Assembly (NCBI GenBank): GCA_027451565.1
Contig: DAIDJC010000011.1
Location: 1-15,724, forward strand
Direction: 5' to 3'
From: Limisphaerales bacterium
GTDB lineage: Bacteria > Verrucomicrobiota > Verrucomicrobiia > Limisphaerales > UBA11358
DNA length: 15,724 nucleotides
This document shows, piece by piece, positions 1 to 6,491 of this stretch. The notes beneath the pieces were generated by a model that saw nothing but the letters and a program-made list of their open reading frames with translations, ran no database searches and was not told where the DNA came from. Position numbers and translations under genes: made by a program. Every line of letters starts with the position of its first letter. Positions within the stretch are counted from its first letter, which is position 1.

Positions 1-879
1 GTGGGAAAATCCGAGGTGGCAATGATCCTGGCAGAGAGGATAAAAGGGGAAATCATCACCGTGGATTCCATGCAGGTGTACCGCGGGCTGAATGTGGGAA
101 CCGCCAAGCCATCCGAGGCAGACCAGGCCCGCGTGCCACATCATCTGCTGGATATTTGCAGTCTGGAGGAACCCTTTGATGCCGCACGGTTCGTTCAATG
201 CGCGCGGCAGGCCGTGGAAACAATCCTCAAACGCGGGCACGTTCCGATTTTTTGCGGCGGCACCGGTTTGTACTTCAAAGCCTGGCTGGAAGGCTTGGGA
301 GAAGCACCTCCTGGATCGGTGGAACTGCGGGCGGAGTTGGAATCCACACCGTTGGATTCCCTGGTCGCCGAGTTGGAAAAGGGGGATCCAGAGGCTTATT
401 CCTCGATGGATCTCAAAAACCCCCGGCGCGTGGTCCGGGCGGTGGAGGTGCTTCGACTCACGGGGAAACCCTTTTCAAAACAGCGGGCGGCCTGGCAAAG
501 CGACATGGCGGGAAAGGTTACGAATGGCCTGTTTATTCTCAGCCGTTCCACGGAAGATTTACACGCACGGATACGGGGCCGTGTGGAAAAAATGTTCCTA
601 AATGGCTTGGTGGAGGAAACCCGGCAACTGCTCACCCAGGGTTTGGCTGTCAACCGCACCGCAATGCAGGCGATAGGCTACCGGCAGGTAGTGGAGGGAC
701 TGGCCCAAGGGGAATCGCTGGCGGTGATGAAAGAAAAGGTCACGATACGAACCCGCCAATTTGCCCGCCGTCAATTGATCTGGTTTAGAAAGCATGCAAG
801 AGGCATCCAGTTGGAAATTCCACCTGACCAAACCACAAATGAAACCGCGGAAAGGATCCTCCAGGATTGGACAGTTTGA
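1..879 (+). CDS. miaA: tRNA dimethylallyltransferase MiaA, 5' end cut by window edge
   Basis: MiaA transfers the dimethylallyl group of DMAPP to N6 of A37 in tRNAs that read UNN codons, the first step towards ms2i6A. The frame is open from base 1 and stops with TGA at 877-879. The first visible residues are V-G-K-S-E, the end of the P-loop that in this family reads GPTA-x-GKS. The GTG at base 1 is therefore an internal valine and roughly 10-15 residues lie upstream of the window. Other family motifs are present: DSMQVYRGL with the NVGTAKPS segment, HHLLDI, GGTGLYFKA, and the C-terminal QAIGYRQ and RTRQFARRQLIWFR segments. The 292 visible residues are close to the usual length of about 300. 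hemL follows 99 bp downstream on the same strand. The family call is secure; the true start cannot be seen. Confidence 0.95.
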   Translation: MGKSEVAMILAERIKGEIITVDSMQVYRGLNVGTAKPSEADQARVPHHLLDICSLEEPFDAARFVQCARQAVETILKRGHVPIFCGGTGLYFKAWLEGLGEAPPGSVELRAELESTPLDSLVAELEKGDPEAYSSMDLKNPRRVVRAVEVLRLTGKPFSKQRAAWQSDMAGKVTNGLFILSRSTEDLHARIRGRVEKMFLNGLVEETRQLLTQGLAVNRTAMQAIGYRQVVEGLAQGESLAVMKEKVTIRTRQFARRQLIWFRKHARGIQLEIPPDQTTNETAERILQDWTV

Positions 880-925
880 GGCCAATGGAACGGCGCCAGC
901 CCGATTTTCAACCCTTTCTGGAAAT

Positions 926-951
926 GAAAAAGAAACTGATTTCTTTTTTTT
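926..951 (+). terminator. possible weak A/T-rich hairpin terminator after miaA
   Basis: A 9-bp perfect inverted repeat, AAAAAGAAA (927-935) and TTTCTTTTT (940-948), encloses the loop CTGA and runs into further T residues up to 951. It lies 47 bp after the miaA stop and upstream of hemL. The layout of hairpin followed by a T tract resembles an intrinsic terminator, but the stem has only one G-C pair and would be weak. It could instead be an A/T-rich element upstream of a hemL promoter. Confidence 0.3.
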
Positions 952-978
952 GGTCCTTCAAAGGGATAAAATGGCGGG

Positions 979-2262
979 GTGAATCGAGCTCAATCCGAGG
1001 TTTTGTTTGCCGAGGCGCTGAACCATCTGCCTGGAGGTGTCAATTCCCCTGTTCGCGCCTTTAGGGCTGTGGGCGGGACGCCCTTTTTTGTGAATCACGC
1101 CTTTGGCGCCCGCGTCAGGGATGTGGACGGGAATGAGCTTTTGGATTACGTGGGGACATGGGGGCCGGCCATTTTGGGGCATGCCCATCCACGAATCATT
1201 GAGGCGGTGAAGGATGCGGCCACACATGGCACAAGTTTTGGCATTCCAAACCCACTGGAAATCAAAATGGCGCGCCTGATCAAGGGGCGCGTGCCATCAG
1301 TTCAAAAGGTGCGCATGACCAACTCGGGCACCGAGGCCTGCATGGCTGCAATCCGGCTGGCGCGTGGCTACACGAAACGGGATAAAATCATCAAGTTTGA
1401 CGGGTGTTATCATGGGCACGTGGATTCGTTGCTGGTGCGGGCTGGGTCTGGCGCGCTGACGCTGGGGCAGCCAGACAGCGCAGGCATCCCGGGCGCGTTC
1501 ACCCAACACACAGTGGTTTTACCATTCAACGACCAAGCTGCGGTTGAAGCAGCTTTTGCATCTCACCCTGGAGGGATAGCAGGCATCATATTAGAACCCA
1601 TTCCCGCCAACGCGGGGCTTTACCTGCCCAAGCCAGGCTATCTTGAATTCCTGCGGGACATCACACGAAAGCACCAGTCCCTTTTGATTTTCGATGAAGT
1701 CATGACCGGATTCCGGCTTGCCCCCGGTGGGGCACAGGAACGGTTTGGCATGACGCCGGACCTTACCTGCTTTGGAAAAATCATCGGCGGCGGGCTGCCC
1801 GTGGGGGCACTGGGCGGCCGGGCGGAGATCATGGATTTTCTGGCGCCCGCAGGTCCGGTTTACCAGGCGGGCACACTGAGTGGCAACCCGCTGGCCATGG
1901 CGGCGGGCATTGCAGCACTCGAGGAACTATCGGCATCCGGGGCATATGCATTGCTGGAATCATTGGGAGCACAGCTCGCTGAAGGAATGCGCAAGGAGGC
2001 AGGCAGGGCTGGCGTTCCCGTGCAAGTTCATTCTTGCGGCTCGATGTTTTGCACCTACTTCCACCCGGACCCGGTCGAAAATGTGGCCGATGCACTCAAA
2101 AGCGACCGGGATCGTTTCAAACGCTTCTTTCATGGCATGCTGGAGAACGGCGTCTATCTGGCTCCATCCCAATTTGAAGCCGGGTTCATATCCACCGCTC
2201 ACACTTCTGGGGACATTGAATCCACATTGGCGGCGGCGCACAAAGTTTTTAAGAGCCTATGA
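979..2262 (+). CDS. hemL: glutamate-1-semialdehyde 2,1-aminomutase
   Basis: This PLP-dependent class III aminotransferase-fold enzyme converts glutamate-1-semialdehyde to 5-aminolevulinate in the C5 route of tetrapyrrole synthesis, so the organism probably makes haem precursors from glutamyl-tRNA. At 427 residues it has normal length. NSGTEA (115-120) forms the PLP phosphate site, FDEV holds Asp239 that pairs with the pyridine nitrogen, and FGKIIGGGLPVGA carries the Schiff-base Lys267. The N-terminal LPGGVNSPVRAF is the family hallmark. The start is GTG at 979, chosen because MNRAQSEVLFAEALNHLPGG aligns with HemL N termini. There is no Shine-Dalgarno sequence, and a TAAAAT hexamer (967-972) ends 6 nt before the GTG, which would fit a leaderless transcript. 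The TGA stop overlaps an ATG at 2259. Confidence 0.96.
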   Translation: MNRAQSEVLFAEALNHLPGGVNSPVRAFRAVGGTPFFVNHAFGARVRDVDGNELLDYVGTWGPAILGHAHPRIIEAVKDAATHGTSFGIPNPLEIKMARLIKGRVPSVQKVRMTNSGTEACMAAIRLARGYTKRDKIIKFDGCYHGHVDSLLVRAGSGALTLGQPDSAGIPGAFTQHTVVLPFNDQAAVEAAFASHPGGIAGIILEPIPANAGLYLPKPGYLEFLRDITRKHQSLLIFDEVMTGFRLAPGGAQERFGMTPDLTCFGKIIGGGLPVGALGGRAEIMDFLAPAGPVYQAGTLSGNPLAMAAGIAALEELSASGAYALLESLGAQLAEGMRKEAGRAGVPVQVHSCGSMFCTYFHPDPVENVADALKSDRDRFKRFFHGMLENGVYLAPSQFEAGFISTAHTSGDIESTLAAAHKVFKSL

Positions 2263-2390
2263 TGTCACCCAACGGACCCGGTTCATGGGCGGACACCCCG
2301 GCAGCCGCCGGATTGAAGCAAACGCAAGCGCCGGGGTTGCGCCTGCGCGCGGCTAAACCAGGCGAGATGGCGAAGGGATCGTGTTCATGA
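2259..2390 (+). CDS. possible 43-residue protein linking hemL and the TPR gene
   Basis: This is a short open frame of 43 codons, starting MMSPNGPGSWADTP and ending GEMAKGSCS. Its ATG overlaps the hemL stop in an ATGA (2259-2262), and its own TGA overlaps the best start of the TPR gene in a second ATGA (2387-2390). The double overlap fills exactly the gap between the two genes and would allow translational coupling from hemL through to the TPR gene. G or C occupies 29 of 43 third codon positions, which is compatible with coding. There is no strong Shine-Dalgarno sequence, no recognised domain and no clear membrane segment. It may be a coincidence of spacing, so confidence is low. Confidence 0.3.
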   Translation: MMSPNGPGSWADTPAAAGLKQTQAPGLRLRAAKPGEMAKGSCS

Positions 2391-2905
2391 AAAACCAGGA
2401 AGCTTACGATGATGCCATGTTTGATTTCAGCAAGGGTGACTTTGCGCAGGCTGCGGTGAAACTGAAGGCGGTTTTGGAAGTGGAACCCGGCTATTACGAA
2501 GCCCAGCTTGCATTGGGCATGGCCTTTTACAGGCTGGGGGATTATGCGTCCGCGATTGAGGAAGGTCACAAGGCATTGAAAATGCGCCCATTGGATCAGC
2601 TCCCCCACACCAACCTTTCGCTTTTTTACATGAAATCCGGGGACAAGGTTACAGCAGAGCATCACGGATTGCAGGCTCGCATTGCGGGCTGGCGGGAAGA
2701 GGCGGCCCAAAAAGGAAAAGGCGCGGCCAAACCGGACGGTGAAACCCCGAACGAGTTGGAAATGGCAGGAGCCAAACCCAAGGCCATGAAACTGCCCGCA
2801 AAATTTCCCGACCAGCCGTGGAAAAAGAAAAACCCGGAAATCTCCGGCTTATCAGCCCCGCATCCACCAGGAACCCCACCCCATAATGAACCAGGGAAGC
2901 CTTGA
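2387..2905 (+). CDS. small tetratricopeptide-repeat protein, function unknown
   Basis: This predicted cytosolic protein of 172 residues has two TPR units, at about residues 3-36 and 37-70. They show the usual small/aromatic pattern (G-D-F-A-Q-A at 17-22, then LALGMAFYRLGDYASAIE), and a third helix pair follows at about 71-100. TPRs normally bind partner proteins; no catalytic motif is visible. The tail (about 105-172) is rich in Lys, Pro, Gly and Ala, looks disordered and contains KFPDQPWKKK. ATG 2387 is preferred over the in-frame GTG at 2381 because GAAGGG (2372-2377) is 9 nt from the ATG but only 3 nt from the GTG. It may be co-transcribed with hemL. No function is assigned. Confidence 0.8.
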   Translation: MKNQEAYDDAMFDFSKGDFAQAAVKLKAVLEVEPGYYEAQLALGMAFYRLGDYASAIEEGHKALKMRPLDQLPHTNLSLFYMKSGDKVTAEHHGLQARIAGWREEAAQKGKGAAKPDGETPNELEMAGAKPKAMKLPAKFPDQPWKKKNPEISGLSAPHPPGTPPHNEPGKP

Positions 2906-2951
2906 GGCCGGCTTGCACAGGGCTTGCAAACACCCAGCCTTTAATAACCGA

Positions 2952-2979
2952 TTGTAAGCATTTCAATTCATAATATATT
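2952..2979 (+). promoter_or_regulatory. candidate sigma-70-type promoter for the coiled-coil gene
   Basis: TTGTAA (2952-2957) and TATATT (2974-2979) are separated by 16 bp within a locally A/T-rich stretch that contrasts with its GC-rich surroundings. They match four and five of six consensus positions. A transcript starting about 7 bp after the -10 would begin at or next to the ATG at 2987, so the mRNA would be leaderless or nearly so. This agrees with the lack of a Shine-Dalgarno sequence there. The promoter is predicted by eye only. Confidence 0.4.
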
Positions 2980-2986
2980 CAAGACA

Positions 2987-3265
2987 ATGAAATCATCCTA
3001 CGAACTGGCCATGGAACGACTTCGAAAGGCTGCTCCATCGGCAAAATTGACAGAGGCACAAAAGCGGGAACTGGCGGATTTGGATACGCAATATGCCGCC
3101 AAGATAGCGGCGAGGGAGATCGCGTTGCAGGCTGAGATCCAGCGCTTGGAGCAGGGTGAAAACGTGGAGGAAGCCCAGGAAACCAGGCGCCAACTGGCTG
3201 CAGACCGCAAAAAACTCCAGACCGAGCTGGAGGAGAAGAAGGACCGAATCCGAGGAGGACAATGA
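2987..3265 (+). CDS. small charged coiled-coil protein, function unknown
   Basis: This 92-residue protein has no signal peptide, no membrane segment and no cysteine. From about residue 20 to the end it is almost continuous charged helix with heptad-like spacing (LTEAQKRELADLDTQYAAKI, then AEIQRLEQGENVEEAQETRR and KKLQTELEEKKDRI), so a dimeric coiled coil is likely. No family is recognised with certainty. The ATG at 2987 is the only sensible start, and no Shine-Dalgarno sequence precedes it. Its own candidate promoter lies directly upstream, 81 bp after the TPR gene, which suggests independent transcription. The next 157 bp before leuC hold only an imperfect A/T-rich inverted repeat (around 3294-3319) and the leuC ribosome binding site. 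Confidence 0.75.
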   Translation: MKSSYELAMERLRKAAPSAKLTEAQKRELADLDTQYAAKIAAREIALQAEIQRLEQGENVEEAQETRRQLAADRKKLQTELEEKKDRIRGGQ

Positions 3266-3422
3266 GGCAGGTTCGGGCAGGCATGCAACAGGGCATTTTT
3301 CGGGCGGTGCTTGAAAAAGCCGCGTTGACTCACGGCTAAATGTTACCGGGACTGGGCAGGCTTGGACAAATCGGGTTTGAACAGTTGAATTAGGACGCCG
3401 ATTCAGCTATTGTGGAGGGATT

Positions 3423-4799
3423 ATGACGTTGACTGAAAAGTTGCTTGCACGGGCTTCGGGGAAAGCGAGAGTACAAGCCGGGGACAATATCTGGGTGAAT
3501 GCGGATGTCTTGATGACGCACGACGTGTGCGGGCCAGGCACGATTGGCGTTTTTAAACGCGAATTTGGCCAAGACGCCAAGGTTTGGGACAAAAACAAAA
3601 TCGTCATCATCCCTGACCATTACATTTTCACAGCCGACTCCAAATCCAACCGGAATGTGGACATTCTGAGGGATTTTGTGCGCGAACAGGGGCTTCCCTA
3701 TTTTTACGATGTGATAGACGACCCGAATGGCCACTGGCACTTTGACACCTCCAAGGGGATGTTAAATCGCCAATACGGCTCCCGATACGCCGGGGTTTGC
3801 CATACTGCCCTGCCGCAGAAGGGTCACACCCGTCCGGGCGAAATCCTGTTTGGGACCGATTCCCACACCTGCATGGCGGGCGCATTCAATCAATTTGCAA
3901 CCGGCATCGGTAACACGGATGCAGGATTCGTGATGGGCACCGGGAAGCTTCTGATCAAAGTTCCTGAGACCATGCATTTCCGATTGGAAGGCAGCCTTTC
4001 GCCCGGTGTCATGGCCAAGGATGTGATCCTGCATTGCATTGGTGAGATAGGTTTCGATGGCGCCACTTACCGGGCCATGCAATTTGACGGTGAAGGGGTG
4101 AAAAGCCTTTCCATGGATGACCGCATGACCATTGCCAACATGGCCATTGAGGCGGGTGGAAAAAACGGCATTTTTGAATTTGACCTGCGCACCCAGGAAT
4201 ACGTGGATGCCCGAACCAAATTGAACGGCACAAAAAGCAAGTACGAACCTGTGTTGCGGGACCAGGACGAAAAATTCATTTATGATTTGACGGTGGATTT
4301 GAGCCGGCTGGAGCCTACGGTGGCGTGTCATCCGGACCCGGGCCAGCGCAAAAAGGCCAAGGAATTGGGTCACGTCAAACTGGACCGCGCTTACGTGGGC
4401 TCCTGCACCGGGGGCAAAACCAGTGACTTCATTGAATTTGCCCGGGTCTTGCGTGGACGGCGAGTGGCGATAGACACGTTTGGCGTGCCCGCCACACCTG
4501 AAATTGTTCGCGACCTCCAGTCCACGTATTGGGGGCAAGAAACAGTCTGGCAAATCCTCGTAAACGCCGGGGTACAAATGACTGAAAACGCCGGCTGCGC
4601 TGCCTGCCTGGGTGGTCCGGTGGACACCTTTGGCCGCATTAACAAGTCCGGCATCAATTGCATCAGCGCCACCAACCGGAATTTTCCGGGCCGAATGGGG
4701 GACAAGGAGTCCAAGGTGTTTCTGGCCTCTCCAGCCACCGTGGCTGCAAGCGCCGTTGCTGGTAAAATTGCTGACCCACGGGAATATGTTTCGAATTAG
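3423..4799 (+). CDS. leuC: 3-isopropylmalate dehydratase large subunit (homoaconitase-like type)
   Basis: LeuC with LeuD isomerises 2-isopropylmalate to 3-isopropylmalate in leucine synthesis, using a [4Fe-4S] cluster. The 458 residues span the three aconitase domains. The cluster ligands are Cys328 (GSCTGG), Cys392 and Cys395 (GCAACLGG). TDSHTC lies at 145-150, DVCGPGT at 34-40 and NRNFPGRMG at 418-426. The usual GSCTNG reads GSCTGG here, and the sequence looks closer to the HacA/LeuC2 branch than to E. coli LeuC. The start is clear: GGAGG (3414-3418) lies 4 nt before the ATG. No leuD follows within the window; the next gene is on the other strand. A homoaconitase role or another hydro-lyase of this family cannot be excluded from sequence alone. 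Confidence 0.88.
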   Translation: MTLTEKLLARASGKARVQAGDNIWVNADVLMTHDVCGPGTIGVFKREFGQDAKVWDKNKIVIIPDHYIFTADSKSNRNVDILRDFVREQGLPYFYDVIDDPNGHWHFDTSKGMLNRQYGSRYAGVCHTALPQKGHTRPGEILFGTDSHTCMAGAFNQFATGIGNTDAGFVMGTGKLLIKVPETMHFRLEGSLSPGVMAKDVILHCIGEIGFDGATYRAMQFDGEGVKSLSMDDRMTIANMAIEAGGKNGIFEFDLRTQEYVDARTKLNGTKSKYEPVLRDQDEKFIYDLTVDLSRLEPTVACHPDPGQRKKAKELGHVKLDRAYVGSCTGGKTSDFIEFARVLRGRRVAIDTFGVPATPEIVRDLQSTYWGQETVWQILVNAGVQMTENAGCAACLGGPVDTFGRINKSGINCISATNRNFPGRMGDKESKVFLASPATVAASAVAGKIADPREYVSN

Positions 4800-5099
4800 A
4801 GCCGTCTAAAAAGTGACAGTCCTTTGCAGATCCGGGATTTTGACATTTGGCGAAGCTTGGGTGAAGGGGAATGCCTTTGTGGAGAGGACATGAATACGCA
4901 GATACCAAAACAAAAGCTGCCGCTCTCAGGCACCCGCCACAAAATAATCCGTGTCGCTAAAAGTTTTTTGAATCGTTCCGGGCAAATTTGAAATTGTGCC
5001 GCCGATAAGGTGGACGATTTTTGTTACGAACGTTTGCAAGCGGTGAGCCTGGGTTTTGGCTGTTCTTGAAAATCTTTTAGATATGGTGGTTTGCAACCA
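4800..5099. other. 300-bp convergent intergenic region between leuC and the kinase gene
   Basis: This stretch separates two convergent genes. It is more A/T-rich than the flanking genes and contains no recognisable RNA gene and no clear intrinsic terminator. A perfect TTGACA (4840-4845) has no -10 partner at usable spacing. One short + strand ORF with a Shine-Dalgarno-like sequence lies at 4890-4991, and a short hairpin lies at the kinase stop (5086-5100). Confidence 0.6.
4890..4991 (+). CDS. possible 33-residue basic peptide ORF
   Basis: The ORF runs from ATG 4890 to TGA 4989-4991 and encodes 33 residues (begins MNTQIPKQKLPLSGTRHK), with about eight Lys/Arg and no acidic residue. GGAGAGGA (4881-4888) precedes the ATG, with GGAG 5 nt from it. 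No domain is recognised. With no neighbour to support it and such a short length, chance is the simplest explanation. Confidence 0.15.
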   Translation: MNTQIPKQKLPLSGTRHKIIRVAKSFLNRSGQI

Positions 5100-5100
5100 C
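5086..5100 (-). repeat. hairpin at the stop codon of the kinase gene
   Basis: GTGGTT (5086-5091) and AACCAC (5095-5100) form a perfect 6-bp inverted repeat with a 3-nt loop. On the - strand it begins within the stop codon of the kinase gene. It could mark the 3' end of that transcript, but no T tract follows in either direction, so it is not a typical intrinsic terminator. Confidence 0.3.
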
Positions 5101-6398
5101 TAGGAATTGGGGTTGGAATGCGGATGCAGGATGGGGGCTTTGTAGGATCCCGGCAAATAGACGGTGAAGGTGGTCCCCTCACCATAACGAGTTTCGACTT
5201 GCAGGACTCCATCACCCTCCTTGACCAGTCTTTGAACGATATTTAAGCCCAGCCCGGTTCCCTCCTTGGGACCCTTGGTGGTGAAGTAGGGCTGAAAAAT
5301 CTTGGGCAGCACCTCGGGGGGTATGCCTCCCCCAGTATCAGTAACCCATAATTTCACCAAAGGCGCCTCATTTTTAAGGTTTTCCACATTCAATAGACGA
5401 CCGTTCGACCCATCTTTGAATTGGGCCAGGTCCAATGGCGTTTGGAGGATTTCCCCGCCCACCTCCACTTTGTGAGGCTGCGACCTGCACTGGCAGCCAT
5501 TCACAACCAGATTAAGCAGCACTTGGATCAAATCCGTTCCATTAATGTTCACATAAATGTCCTGAGACAGGCGGGCAACGCTGAAATCGTTATCCAAAAG
5601 GCAGGGATGCACCCGCACTAATTGCTCCAAATCCGAGAGGAGTTGATTCAAAAGCGCCGGAGCTGGTTCATCCGATTGTTTGCGCAGGAAGCCGAGGTAA
5701 CGGCGTGAAATATCTATGCAATTGGTCACCTGCCGCTCGATGATGCGAACCCGTTCCCTGACAAATTCCAAATCTTCAAGCTCCAGCCGGGAGGAACGGT
5801 TCAGCTTGGAATTAACAAGCTGGATAAAGCCGGAAATGACCGTAAGTGGACCATTGATATCGTGGATGATGCTGGCGTAAATATCACCGCGTGTGCGGGC
5901 CATTTGCCCCTCCATGCGTTGATTTTCCAATTCACCCAGCAACTGATTGACCTTTTCGGCTCCTGAATGAATTTCCCCCTCCAGCACCCGCCGCTGCATG
6001 GCTCCTGAGACGGCATTGCGAATGGTGGCTATGTCAAAGGGTTTGTTGATGTATTCACAGGCCCTCAAACGCAACGCCTGCCGGATGGTGTCTGTGGTCT
6101 CGTAAGCTGTGATCATGACCGCCTCGATGCCCGGACGCACGAAGCGCAGCCTTTCCAGAACCTCAATGCCGGACATGCCCGCCATGCGGATATCCAGAAT
6201 AGCCACGTCAATTTCATGTTGCTGCGCCAAGGCTATGGCTCCCGGTCCATCCTCCGCCATGAGGAGTTCATAATGATCCTTGAAGATGACGCGTAAGGAC
6301 ATGCGTGGACCTTCTTCGTCGTCCACCACCAACAATGTGCCGCGTCGTTTAGGTTTGGGTTCCGATGCAATCAGGCTTGGAGTCGCGTCGGTAACCAT
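5100..6398 (-). CDS. cytosolic receiver-first hybrid histidine kinase
   Basis: This 432-residue signalling protein has an N-terminal receiver domain (about 20-135) with acidic pair Asp26/Asp27, phospho-acceptor Asp69 (LDIRMAGMSG), Thr97 (MITAYE) and Lys119 (NKPFD). A helical linker (about 140-175) follows, then a HisKA dimerisation domain with His179 in IIHDINGPLTVISGF. The C-terminal HATPase domain has an N-box (LLNLVVNGCQ), a G1 box (DTGGGIPPE), an F-box (FQPYFTTK) and a G2 box (GTGLGLNIV). No membrane segment, PAS/GAF sensor or DNA-binding domain is visible, so its input probably arrives by phosphotransfer to the receiver. ATG 6398 is chosen because GGAAGGGA (6404-6411) sits 5 nt upstream; a TTG at 6446 would add 16 residues without a ribosome binding site. 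Its partners are not in the window. Confidence 0.9.
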   Translation of the reverse strand: MVTDATPSLIASEPKPKRRGTLLVVDDEEGPRMSLRVIFKDHYELLMAEDGPGAIALAQQHEIDVAILDIRMAGMSGIEVLERLRFVRPGIEAVMITAYETTDTIRQALRLRACEYINKPFDIATIRNAVSGAMQRRVLEGEIHSGAEKVNQLLGELENQRMEGQMARTRGDIYASIIHDINGPLTVISGFIQLVNSKLNRSSRLELEDLEFVRERVRIIERQVTNCIDISRRYLGFLRKQSDEPAPALLNQLLSDLEQLVRVHPCLLDNDFSVARLSQDIYVNINGTDLIQVLLNLVVNGCQCRSQPHKVEVGGEILQTPLDLAQFKDGSNGRLLNVENLKNEAPLVKLWVTDTGGGIPPEVLPKIFQPYFTTKGPKEGTGLGLNIVQRLVKEGDGVLQVETRYGEGTTFTVYLPGSYKAPILHPHSNPNS

Positions 6399-6434
6399 GA
6401 TCGTCCCTTCCGCACCAAGTGACATAATTGGGCA

Positions 6435-6462
6435 ACCATAACGCAAAACCGGCGGTGCTCAA
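6435..6462 (-). promoter_or_regulatory. candidate promoter of the hybrid kinase gene
   Basis: Read on the - strand, TTGAGC (6462-6457) and TATGGT (6440-6435) are 16 bp apart, each matching four of six consensus positions. Transcription would start near 6428, leaving a leader of about 30 nt that contains the GGAAGGGA ribosome binding site and supports the ATG at 6398. This is a weak match found by eye; read-through from cinA is equally possible. Confidence 0.25.
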
Positions 6463-6491
6463 GCGAAAACCACACGAATTTCCGTTTGGCA

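Noticed and set aside
1..3. GTG at base 1 as the miaA start codon
   Set aside because: It encodes the residue before GKS in the P-loop, so the real N terminus lies outside the window.
2911..2930. Direct repeat GGCTTGCA after the TPR gene as a terminator or repeat element
   Set aside because: Only two short copies, no convincing stem and no T tract.
3385..3413. TTGAAT-17-TATTGT as a leuC promoter
   Set aside because: Transcription would start after the GGAGG ribosome binding site, leaving it out of the mRNA.
3762..4577. 271-residue open frame on the - strand inside leuC
   Set aside because: It lies fully antisense to a well-supported gene and shows no recognisable domain; an artefact of leuC codon composition.
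4840..4845. Perfect TTGACA in the leuC–kinase gap
   Set aside because: No -10-like hexamer occurs 15-19 bp downstream.
6399..6446. TTG 6446 or ATG 6425 as the kinase start
   Set aside because: Neither has a ribosome binding site, whereas GGAAGGGA lies 5 nt before ATG 6398; the extra residues fall outside the receiver fold.
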